Origin: Streptomyces scopuliridis RB72
GTDB lineage: Bacteria > Actinomycetota > Actinomycetes > Streptomycetales > Streptomycetaceae
Direction: 5' to 3'
Length of the DNA stretch: 64,000 bases
NCBI RefSeq assembly: GCF_000718095.1
Contig: NZ_JOEI01000037.1
Location: 18,080-82,079 of the forward strand
Shown: piece by piece, positions 57,063 to 64,000 of the stretch
Position numbering within the stretch: position 1 is the stretch's first letter
Layout of the letters: each line of letters starts with the position of its first letter
Program-made: the position numbers and the translations under genes
The notes under the pieces: model-generated
Databases searched by the model: none
Told to the model about the DNA's origin: nothing
Seen by the model: the letters and a program-made list of their open reading frames with translations, nothing else

Positions 57063-57962
57063 GTGGCACGCTGTCCCTTCGGAACCCAACGGACGCGGCG
57101 GTTCATCCCCTGGGCCAGCATCGCGATCCCGGGAGCCGGGTGGCTGCTGTTCGGGCTCTACCCGTCGCTCGCCACCATCGGATACTCGTTCACCAGGTAC
57201 TCCGGGCTGCCGGGCACGCCGCTGAACTTCTGCGGGCTGTGCAACTACTCGGCGGCCTTCACCTCCCTGTCGTCGGTGGTCGGGGACGCGGTGCGGGTCA
57301 CCCTGGTCTATGTGGTCGGCGCGACCGTGCTGCAGACCGCGGCCGGCCTGGGGCTCGCTCTGCTGCTGAACCGGCCCGGACGGTCGTACGCCGTCTACCG
57401 AGCGGTGATCTTCATGCCGCAGATCTTCTCGGTCGCGGTCGTCGGCGCGATCTTCGCGCTCATGTTCGACCCCTACTCGGGCCCGGTGCAGAAGGTCGTG
57501 AACGGCCTGTTCGGCGCCACGTCCGCGTTCCTCGGATCGAGTTCGCTGGCGCTGCCCCTGGTGATCCTTGTGAACGTCTGGATGTTCTCCGGCTACACGA
57601 TGCTCATCTATATCGCCGGGCTGCGGAACATCCCGCCGTCGGTCTACGAGGCGGCGGCCATGGACGGCGCGGGACGCCTTCGGGTGTTCCGGCACGTGAC
57701 CTGGCCCCTGCTGGCCCCGGCGACCACGGTGACCGTGTTCCTGACGGCGATGGGGACGCTCGGCGAGTACGCGCTGCTCATGGTCCTCACCGGCGGCAAC
57801 TTCGGCACCAAGACCCTGGGCCTCTACATGTACCAGTCGGCGTTCGGCGGCGACAGCCAACTCGGGTACGGGTCCATGCTCGCGATGCTGCAGTTCTTCC
57901 TGACCGTCGTGATCGGCGGCGGCCTCCTGTTCACCCTGCGCCGACGGGAGATCTCGCTGTGA
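57063..57962 (+). CDS. Sugar ABC importer permease (MalF/UgpA type)
   Basis: A 299-residue permease with six predicted membrane segments, e.g. ASIAIPGAGWLLFGLYPSLA and VGDAVRVTLVYVVGATVLQT. The cytoplasmic EAA loop is GLRNIPPSVYEAAAMDGAGR with the conserved EAA---DGA. GTG start at 57063 after AAAGGAGG. Its stop overlaps the next permease start (GTGA). No ATPase gene is in the operon; CUT1 importers in Streptomyces usually share the global ATPase MsiK encoded elsewhere. Confidence 0.92.
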   Translation: MARCPFGTQRTRRFIPWASIAIPGAGWLLFGLYPSLATIGYSFTRYSGLPGTPLNFCGLCNYSAAFTSLSSVVGDAVRVTLVYVVGATVLQTAAGLGLALLLNRPGRSYAVYRAVIFMPQIFSVAVVGAIFALMFDPYSGPVQKVVNGLFGATSAFLGSSSLALPLVILVNVWMFSGYTMLIYIAGLRNIPPSVYEAAAMDGAGRLRVFRHVTWPLLAPATTVTVFLTAMGTLGEYALLMVLTGGNFGTKTLGLYMYQSAFGGDSQLGYGSMLAMLQFFLTVVIGGGLLFTLRRREISL

Positions 57963-58918
57963 AGGCACCTTCCCCCGTCCTGGAGCGGACCGATCGGGGC
58001 ATCGCCCGCGGCAGCCGGCCGTGGGCGAAGGCGCCCACGCCGTCCACGAAGCCGGCCAAGGCCATCACGACGAACGTGCTCTGCTTCGCGATCGCCGCCG
58101 TACTGTTCGCCCTGCCGCTGGTGTACATGCTGCTGCAGGCGTTCAAGACGTACACCGGGTTTCTCCAGAACCCCACCGGGATGCCGGACCCCTGGACCGT
58201 GGAGAGCTTCTCGACGGCGTGGCGCCAGGGCGACTTCGGCCGTCAGATGATCAACAGCCTGGTGTACGCGGTCATCCCCGATACGATCACCCTGATCCTC
58301 GGGGTCTTCCTGGCGTTCCCCATCTCACGCGGCTACTTCAAGCGCTCCAACGCGCTGTACACGTTCTTCATCTTCTCCGGGTTCCTGCCGGGCGGCCTCA
58401 TCCCACTGTTCATCGAGGCCCGAACACTCCACCTGTACAACAGCATGGCCGGATACCTGATCCTGACAAGCCTGTCCGGCGCGGGGTTCTTCTTCTTCGT
58501 CGGCTACATCAAGGGCATCCCGCGCGAGATCGACGAGGCCGCCGCGCTGGACGGCTGTGGCTATGTCCGGTTCATCTTCACGATCATCATGCCGCAGATG
58601 AAGCCGGCCCTGGCCACCTTCGCCGTCTTCGGATTCGTCCACGCCTGGAACAACCTCATCCTGCCGCTGGTCATGCTGTCCGACGCGGCGCTGTGGCCGG
58701 TCACCCGCGGGCTGTACTCGTTCTTCGGCGAGTACACGCAGAACTGGCCGCTCATCGCCGCCGGCACGTTCATCGTGGCCGCGCCCATCCTGCTGCTGTT
58801 CGTCCTGCTCCAGCGCCACCTTGTCGAAGGCGTCGCCGGCGGCGCGGCGTTCGGCGCGCAGGGCGTCACCGCCGCTCCGACCGGAGTCGCCAAAACCGGG
58901 CAGGGGGAAGGCTCGTGA
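57959..58918 (+). CDS. Sugar ABC importer permease (MalG/UgpE type)
   Basis: A 319-residue permease, partner of the previous one. It has an extended N-terminal cytoplasmic stretch (ERTDRGIARGSRPWAKAPTP) and membrane segments such as VLCFAIAAVLFALPLVYMLL. The EAA loop is YIKGIPREIDEAAALDGCGY. The C-terminus is VAAPILLLFVLLQRHLVEGV plus a Gly/Ala tail. The GTG at 57959 overlaps the upstream stop, and its own stop overlaps the start of the giant lyase-like gene (GTGA), so translation is coupled throughout. Confidence 0.92.
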   Translation: MKAPSPVLERTDRGIARGSRPWAKAPTPSTKPAKAITTNVLCFAIAAVLFALPLVYMLLQAFKTYTGFLQNPTGMPDPWTVESFSTAWRQGDFGRQMINSLVYAVIPDTITLILGVFLAFPISRGYFKRSNALYTFFIFSGFLPGGLIPLFIEARTLHLYNSMAGYLILTSLSGAGFFFFVGYIKGIPREIDEAAALDGCGYVRFIFTIIMPQMKPALATFAVFGFVHAWNNLILPLVMLSDAALWPVTRGLYSFFGEYTQNWPLIAAGTFIVAAPILLLFVLLQRHLVEGVAGGAAFGAQGVTAAPTGVAKTGQGEGS

Positions 58919-61900
58919 CGGCCACCGTCACCCGATGGCCGGCGGACGGCGACCGGGTACGGTTCCGGCTCGCCGATCCGCTCGGCCATCCGGAGTTCGC
59001 CTGGCCCCGGACGCTGCTGCACTACCCGGTCCGCTGGGCCGTCCCCTCGGTCCGCGCCGAGCGGCTTCGGCTGATCGACGAGACGGGGGAGCCGGTGCCG
59101 TTCCAGCTCTCCCGGGTGAGCGAGGAAGACGGGCTCCTCACCTCCGCCGTCGTGTGCTTCTTCGGCGAGCTGGCCTCCGGCGCGGCGCACGAATACTGTC
59201 TGTGCGCCGACGCATCCCTGCCGGCCGCCGACGTTCCGCGGCCGGTCCGGATCACCGAGGACGGCGGCACCGTCATCGTGGACAGCGGAGCACTCGGCGT
59301 ACGGCTGCCCTCCTCGGGCCGGTTCGCCGACGGCGTCGTACCGGGGCCCGTACTGCAACTGAACCGCGGTCAGGGCTGGATGGGAACCTCCACACTGCGC
59401 TGCGGAGACGAACGACTCGAACACCTGGAAACACACCTGGTCGAAGCCGGGCCGCTCTTCACGACCCATGAGATCCGCTACCGCTTCGCGAGCGGAGCCG
59501 GCTACACGGTGAGCGTCCGCTGCCTTCAGGGCTGCGACTTCTTCGAGGTGTCCGAGGAGATGACCTCGCTCGACTCCGCGACGACAACATGGGAACTGAG
59601 CTGGGACGGGGTCACGCCGAGCCACCGGAACTCGTCGACCTGGCCGCTGTCGCAGTCACCCGCCGACCATGCCGACCCCGGATCACCGGAAGGCTACCAC
59701 TGGCTCGGCATCGACGAACCGATCGTCCTCGGCGACAGCGGTGAGGACCCGTCGTTCTCCGGACCCGGCGGGAAGGAGCGCCCGGACGTCGACTTCGCGT
59801 TCACCGTCGGTCCGTACGCCCCGAGCTACGCGTGGAACGTCCGGCCCCACGCGACGTTCTGGGACGCGGCGGGAGGTGACGCGATGGGCGTGTTCGTCCG
59901 CGACCACGCCCAGTGGGACGACGGCACGTACGCGTCCTGGGCCTCCGCGGACATCCTCCAACTCCGCTTCCGGTACGACGGCGTCCTGCGCTGGACCTGG
60001 CCCCTGCGCTCAGGGACCCGGCAGACCGCGATCGCGTTCTACCACCACCAGCGCGATCTGGACGTACTCCGTGACCAGTCGCTCACCACCTACCCGTCCA
60101 CCTATGTGCGGTCCCTCCACCACTGGCAGGGCACGCTCAGCCTGGACCGCGTCAAGGACTGGAACCTGACGTACTCGGGCCGGCGACCCGCACAGCTGTG
60201 CCAGGAAGGCGAGTTCGGCACGCCCGAGGAGTTCACCGAGGCGCTGCTCACCGGCTCCGACGGCCCGCGTCTCATCGCCCACGGTGTGAACGAACTCCCC
60301 GGATACCTCAACATCGGTCAGCGCCCGCTCTACGACCGGCTGCTCGACGGCTACGACCGCTTCGCCGACCGGCTCGCCGCCAACGACCGTCAGCGGGTCG
60401 ACGCGCTGCTGCTGCTGACCGCCTACGTCTCGGCGGGCGAGGAGATCGGCCCGCTACGGCGCATGCTCGGCGGCCATCCGAACTTCCTGGCCGACGGCAA
60501 GGCGGCACTGGCCTGCCTCGCCTGGCTCTTCCCCGACCACGAGGCGGCACCGCAGTGGCTCGACCGGTTCGAGAAATTCGTCGAGCTGGCCGGCGTCTTC
60601 CACACGCGGCCGGAGCTGCCGACGCGCCGGTCCCGGGCCGGCCGCTGGACGGAGAGCCTGGCCACCTATGTCTGGGCCTTCCTCCGCCCGGTCACCCAGG
60701 GAAACCACCTCGGGCAGCTCACCGACGGCCGCAACCGCCTCGCCACACCGGAGTTCGCGGCGGTCGGCGACTGGCTGGTGAACGCCCTGACCGCACCGGT
60801 CGAGATCAGCGCGACCGGCGAGACGCGGCGGCTGCATCCCGCGCAGGGGGCCCACGCGTTCTGGCCACGGCGCCCACCCGTCGAGATGCGGCTCCTCGGC
60901 GAAGCCCTGCGGCGCTACCGCCCGCTCGTCGCCGAACATCTGCTGTGGGGGAGCGACGCCTCGGCCCACCGGCTCGACAGCCCGCACGGCGCGCCCGACC
61001 CATGGCGCGTCATGGTGCGGTCCACCGGCAACCAGGGCACCAACCCACGCCTGAAGAGCTCGAAATACACCGGATACGGCATCACACTGCGCACACACGT
61101 CGACCAGCCCGACGAGATCGCGGTCTTCCTCCAACAGGTGGACCGGGGGCCCAACTACCGCTGGGGAATCGCCGACGACAACGGTTCCGGGCACCTCTAC
61201 TACTACGCCGGAGGGCACTCCTACAGCGGCCACGGACCGGAGGACGCAGGCGACCGCAGGGCCCCGGACGCGACCTTCGTCAGCTCGTGCGCGATCTGGA
61301 CGGACGGCGCCTACCACGCGATCGGCCAGAACACGCTCGACCGGCCCTTCTACGACCTGGGGTGCTCGCAGTACGCCGAGATCACATCCGATCCGGACGG
61401 TCCGGTCGGCGGCCGCTATCTCAGCCGCAGCGTCCTGCTCGTCGGCGGCGACTACCTCGTCACGTACGACTCGTTCGCGGCGAACCAGCGCATGGTGTGG
61501 ACGTGGTCGGCGCTGACCGAGGCCACCGGCCACGACGCCAACAGCTTCCACCACCTCGCCGAGCGAATGCCGTTCATCCATGTGGTCCGCGGGGTGCGCA
61601 CGGACGGCACCCTCGACGGCGCCTTCGCCACCGAGGTCTCCCACGGCGTACGCCTGGAGGGGAGAGCCGATGGCGGCACCGGCAACACCCTGGCCGTCGT
61701 GAGCCACCGCGACGACCTCACCATCGACCCCGAGCGCGTGACGCCCTGGGGCGCCCGGATCCGGACCCCGCACAGCCTCGACTACGTGTTCCGCCACGAG
61801 GCGGCGACGCACTACCAGCCGAAGACGATCGAGTTCGCCGAGAACGGGCTGCGCTTCTCCGGAACGGCCGGGACGATCCGGCTCCTCGACGACGGCTCGC

Positions 61901-62940
61901 GGCAGCTGACGCTCTTCCACGGAAGCGCCGTGGGTACCTCGGATCTCCTCGTGACCACCGACGACGAGGATCTCGGTATCAGCCTGTGCTACCGGGGCTC
62001 CGCCGAGAGCCAGGGCACGTACGACGCGCCGTCCGACAGCTCGGTGAGCCTGCACATCCTCGCGGGCCTCGACGGCCTCGGTACGGCGGTCGGCTTCTAC
62101 ATCGACGGCGAGAGGGCGCGGCCGCTCTCCGTGTCACGGGACGCGATCACCGTGGCGCTGCCCCGAGGCCATCACCGCTGGGAACTGACGGGACGACAGC
62201 CGGAGCCGGCGCCCTCTCAGGTCGTCGGGACCGAGACCGGCGGCGACGGCGCGCTCGTGCACTTCACCATGGTGGCCGCCGCGCAGTGCTATCTGGTGCA
62301 GCTCAGCTCCGACGGTGGGACCACATGGACACCGGCCGCGGAGGTGGAACAGAGCCCCTGCCGTCTGACCGGCCTCGCCGACGGGGAGAAGTACCACGTC
62401 CGCGTCGTCGCCCGGAACTCCGGTCGGCAGGCCGCTCCCGGCGCCGACTACCCGGTCTACGCCGAGTGTCGAGCGCCCGATCCGCCTGACGGTCTCACAC
62501 TGCGGCTCGGCCCCGGCGCGGTCACCGCGACCTGGGGCGAGGTGCTGGGCGCCGGCCGATACCGGCTCTACCGGCGCCGCAAGGGCGACAGCGCGTACCG
62601 TGAGGTCTTCGCCGGGCTCGGGTTCCGCCACACCGACGACGCGCCCGGAGTCGTCCCCGGATGCGACGATCCGGACCAGGACCCAGCGGAGGTGACCGTG
62701 TACGAATACGCCGTCGCGGCCGAGAACGGCAACGGTGTCGGCCCGAAGTCGGCGGCCGTGGACACCGACCCGCGCAGTCCGCGGCACTGGTATCCACCGA
62801 CGGACCTGGTCTTCCGCCGACAGCACACCTACAACCAGCCGCCTTATGTGCCCGCCTCCGCGGCCCCGCGGCCTTATACCGGCCAGGTCCCGCCCCCGGC
62901 GCTGCCGGCGATCGCCCACCCGGCGGGGGAGGCGTCATGA
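58915..62940 (+). CDS. Large cytoplasmic polysaccharide-lyase-like protein with FnIII domains
   Basis: A 1341-residue protein with no signal peptide (MTATVTRWPADGDRVRFRLA). Residues about 1-240 are beta-rich with RLIDETGEPVPFQLSRVSEE and GGTVIVDSGALGVRLPSSG, resembling the RIFT-barrel start of YetA/exo-rhamnogalacturonan-lyase (PL26-like) proteins. A central helical part (LPGYLNIGQRPLYDRLLDGY, then SLATYVWAFLRPVTQGNHLG) fits an alpha/alpha toroid. A beta-sandwich follows (GGHSYSGHGPEDAGDRRAPD, YYYAGGHSY), as in heparinase-type lyases. Two fibronectin-III-like domains end the protein (WTPAAEVEQSPCRLTGLADGE; ATWGEVLGAGRYRLYRRRKG). Catalytic residues are not assigned. GTG at 58915 overlaps the upstream stop. 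It probably cleaves an imported uronate-containing oligosaccharide. Confidence 0.55.
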   Translation: MTATVTRWPADGDRVRFRLADPLGHPEFAWPRTLLHYPVRWAVPSVRAERLRLIDETGEPVPFQLSRVSEEDGLLTSAVVCFFGELASGAAHEYCLCADASLPAADVPRPVRITEDGGTVIVDSGALGVRLPSSGRFADGVVPGPVLQLNRGQGWMGTSTLRCGDERLEHLETHLVEAGPLFTTHEIRYRFASGAGYTVSVRCLQGCDFFEVSEEMTSLDSATTTWELSWDGVTPSHRNSSTWPLSQSPADHADPGSPEGYHWLGIDEPIVLGDSGEDPSFSGPGGKERPDVDFAFTVGPYAPSYAWNVRPHATFWDAAGGDAMGVFVRDHAQWDDGTYASWASADILQLRFRYDGVLRWTWPLRSGTRQTAIAFYHHQRDLDVLRDQSLTTYPSTYVRSLHHWQGTLSLDRVKDWNLTYSGRRPAQLCQEGEFGTPEEFTEALLTGSDGPRLIAHGVNELPGYLNIGQRPLYDRLLDGYDRFADRLAANDRQRVDALLLLTAYVSAGEEIGPLRRMLGGHPNFLADGKAALACLAWLFPDHEAAPQWLDRFEKFVELAGVFHTRPELPTRRSRAGRWTESLATYVWAFLRPVTQGNHLGQLTDGRNRLATPEFAAVGDWLVNALTAPVEISATGETRRLHPAQGAHAFWPRRPPVEMRLLGEALRRYRPLVAEHLLWGSDASAHRLDSPHGAPDPWRVMVRSTGNQGTNPRLKSSKYTGYGITLRTHVDQPDEIAVFLQQVDRGPNYRWGIADDNGSGHLYYYAGGHSYSGHGPEDAGDRRAPDATFVSSCAIWTDGAYHAIGQNTLDRPFYDLGCSQYAEITSDPDGPVGGRYLSRSVLLVGGDYLVTYDSFAANQRMVWTWSALTEATGHDANSFHHLAERMPFIHVVRGVRTDGTLDGAFATEVSHGVRLEGRADGGTGNTLAVVSHRDDLTIDPERVTPWGARIRTPHSLDYVFRHEAATHYQPKTIEFAENGLRFSGTAGTIRLLDDGSRQLTLFHGSAVGTSDLLVTTDDEDLGISLCYRGSAESQGTYDAPSDSSVSLHILAGLDGLGTAVGFYIDGERARPLSVSRDAITVALPRGHHRWELTGRQPEPAPSQVVGTETGGDGALVHFTMVAAAQCYLVQLSSDGGTTWTPAAEVEQSPCRLTGLADGEKYHVRVVARNSGRQAAPGADYPVYAECRAPDPPDGLTLRLGPGAVTATWGEVLGAGRYRLYRRRKGDSAYREVFAGLGFRHTDDAPGVVPGCDDPDQDPAEVTVYEYAVAAENGNGVGPKSAAVDTDPRSPRHWYPPTDLVFRRQHTYNQPPYVPASAAPRPYTGQVPPPALPAIAHPAGEAS

Positions 62941-63761
62941 CCCGGCAGCGGATTCTTGTCACCGGAGCCGCCGGCCGCATGGGCCGGGAACTGCGCCCGC
63001 GCCTGGCCCGGGAGGGCAGGACCCTGCGGCTGCTGGACCTCGCGGAGATCGAATCGGCCGGTCCGAACGAGGACGTGGAGATCGTCCGAGCGTCCTTCAC
63101 CGACCCGGACGCGATCGACGCGGCGTGCCGGGACGTCGAAGCGGTGCTCCACCTGGGCGGACTGTCCGGAGAAGCACCGTGGGAGCAGATCGCCGACATC
63201 AACATCGACGGGACCCGGCGGGTGCTCGAAGCCGCACGCCGACAGGGCGTCCCCCGTGTGACGCTCGCGTCGAGCATCCACGCCGCGGGGTTTCACACGC
63301 GCGAGGACGTCGTCGACGGTGTCCTGCCCGCTGACACGCCGACTCGACCGGACACCTACTACGGCGTCGGGAAAGCCGCGATCGAGGCGCTGGGCAGTCT
63401 CTACCACTCCCGGTTCGGCATCGACGTCTCCTGCCTGCGGATCGGCGCGTTCCGGCCGGTCCCGCTCACCCCGGAGGACCTGGCCGCCTGGTTGTCGCCG
63501 GGCGACGCCGCCAGGCTGGTCGAAGCCTGTCTGCGTGCCGAACCCGCCGGCTTCCGCGTGCTGTGGGGTATCTCCGGCAACGCCCGCCGGTGGTGGTCCC
63601 TGGCGGAGGCGGAGGCGATCGGGTACCGCCCCGAGGACGACGCGGAACACCACGCGGCATCGATCCTCGGCTCCGGGGCCTTCGGACCAACGGCCTTCGA
63701 TCCCGCGGAGCCTCGCAACTTCCGGGTCGGCGCCCACTTCTGCACGATGCCGCTCGGCTGA
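62937..63761 (+). CDS. udh: Uronate dehydrogenase (NAD-dependent)
   Basis: A 274-residue extended-SDR protein matching uronate dehydrogenases: ILVTGAAGRMGRELRPRLA (GxxGxxG), DVEAVLHLGGLSGEAPWEQI, NIDGTRRVLEAARRQGV, ASSIHAAGF and YYGVGKAAIEAL with Tyr142 and Lys146. The VLWGISGNARRWWSL segment near the C-terminus parallels the Agrobacterium enzyme. It oxidises D-galacturonate or D-glucuronate to the aldaro-lactone. The ATG at 62937 overlaps the stop of the lyase-like gene. Its presence at the operon end strongly suggests that the imported oligosaccharide contains a uronic acid. Confidence 0.85.
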   Translation: MTRQRILVTGAAGRMGRELRPRLAREGRTLRLLDLAEIESAGPNEDVEIVRASFTDPDAIDAACRDVEAVLHLGGLSGEAPWEQIADINIDGTRRVLEAARRQGVPRVTLASSIHAAGFHTREDVVDGVLPADTPTRPDTYYGVGKAAIEALGSLYHSRFGIDVSCLRIGAFRPVPLTPEDLAAWLSPGDAARLVEACLRAEPAGFRVLWGISGNARRWWSLAEAEAIGYRPEDDAEHHAASILGSGAFGPTAFDPAEPRNFRVGAHFCTMPLG

Positions 63762-63811
63762 CGGGGTGGCGGCTGACGGGGAGCGGACCGGTCACACCGT
63801 AGGCCAGGGCG

Positions 63812-63823
63812 GGCAACGTTGTC
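63812..63823. promoter_or_regulatory. Third copy of the CAACGTTG operator
   Basis: GGCAACGTTGTC, identical to the cores at 49313 and 49544, lies 51 bp after the last gene of the operon. It may control a gene beyond the window edge or form a distant loop partner. Confidence 0.55.
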
Positions 63824-63866
63824 TCTGCCCACGGACCGGATCGGCCGGCATCAACGGTGGCGCTAG

Positions 63867-64000
63867 GGCCTGTCTTCAAAGTCCCGCCTGCCTGGCGACG
63901 CCCGGCACGCACGCTCGCGGCGTTGTCGGGATCACCCCAGTACGTCCAGTACTGGGGCGACCCTCCGCCTTGCGATCGCCGCTCGGCATCCGAAGGAGGA
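63867..64000. mobile_element. Possible insertion-element end or repeated intergenic sequence
   Basis: The last 134 bases contain GGCCTGTCTTCAAAG directly after a CTAG, and the perfect inverted repeat CCCCAGTAC-GTCCA-GTACTGGGG (63935-63957). I recall sequence of this kind as a repeated intergenic/insertion-sequence end in streptomycetes, with CTAG as the target. No transposase is in the window, so the call is tentative. Confidence 0.4.

Overview
The window is very GC-rich, with GTG and TTG starts, translationally coupled genes, many LacI/TetR/XRE regulators, Tat-type signal peptides and sugar ABC transporters without their own ATPase. Together these point to a chromosome of a Streptomyces-like actinomycete. 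No tRNA, rRNA or CRISPR array was seen. All functional calls come from reading motifs by eye; no database search was run.

Left part (1 to about 25 kb) is an accessory-looking patchwork. It starts with a frameshifted ABC-ATPase fragment, a TOPRIM-domain protein and decayed transposases at about 1.2 and 4.5-5.2 kb. Several small regulator/enzyme pairs follow: an aldo/keto reductase and SDR opposite a TetR gene (1.7-4.5 kb); a 2,2-dialkylglycine decarboxylase opposite a LysR gene (5.2-7.6 kb); and a TetR gene plus SGNH hydrolase opposite an FBP zinc-finger protein (7.7-10.1 kb). From 10.3 to 17.5 kb lie an Atu4866-domain protein, an amidohydrolase remnant fused to a second Atu4866 domain, an intact amidohydrolase, two SDRs and two divergent XRE/MmyB-type regulators. 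Four copies of a TGGGTG-N5-CACCCA-like box link these genes. One SDR ends in an abrupt G28C17 homopolymer that is probably an assembly artefact. From 17.9 to 24.7 kb are a SLATT-like membrane protein, a 4-TM protein, a TetR gene, an SMP-30-like lipoprotein, a Baeyer-Villiger-type monooxygenase and a secreted protein of unknown function.

Middle part (25-40.7 kb) is a carbohydrate locus: a GH42 beta-galactosidase opposite an operon encoding a peptide/oligosaccharide-type ABC importer (binding lipoprotein, two permeases, two ATPases) and a LacI regulator, then an FAD oxidoreductase, a GH3 beta-glucosidase and a secreted beta-helix protein. A perfect 22-bp palindrome sits between the promoter and the first importer gene.

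Right part (40.8-64 kb) is a second, larger carbohydrate locus: an alpha/beta hydrolase and a Tat-exported propeller protein; a LacI gene with a GH2 beta-galactosidase; another LacI gene; then a probable operon with a GH36-like glycosidase, an exported GH39-like glycosidase with C-terminal binding modules, a mannonate/gluconate-dehydratase-like enolase-superfamily protein, a CUT1-type importer (binding protein plus two permeases, no ATPase), a 1341-residue lyase-like protein without signal peptide, and a uronate dehydrogenase. CAACGTTG-centred operators lie upstream of this operon (two copies) and just after it (one copy). The inferred role is uptake and intracellular breakdown of a galactose- and uronic-acid-containing plant oligosaccharide (rhamnogalacturonan- or arabinogalactan-like). 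The window ends in what looks like a repeated or insertion-element sequence.
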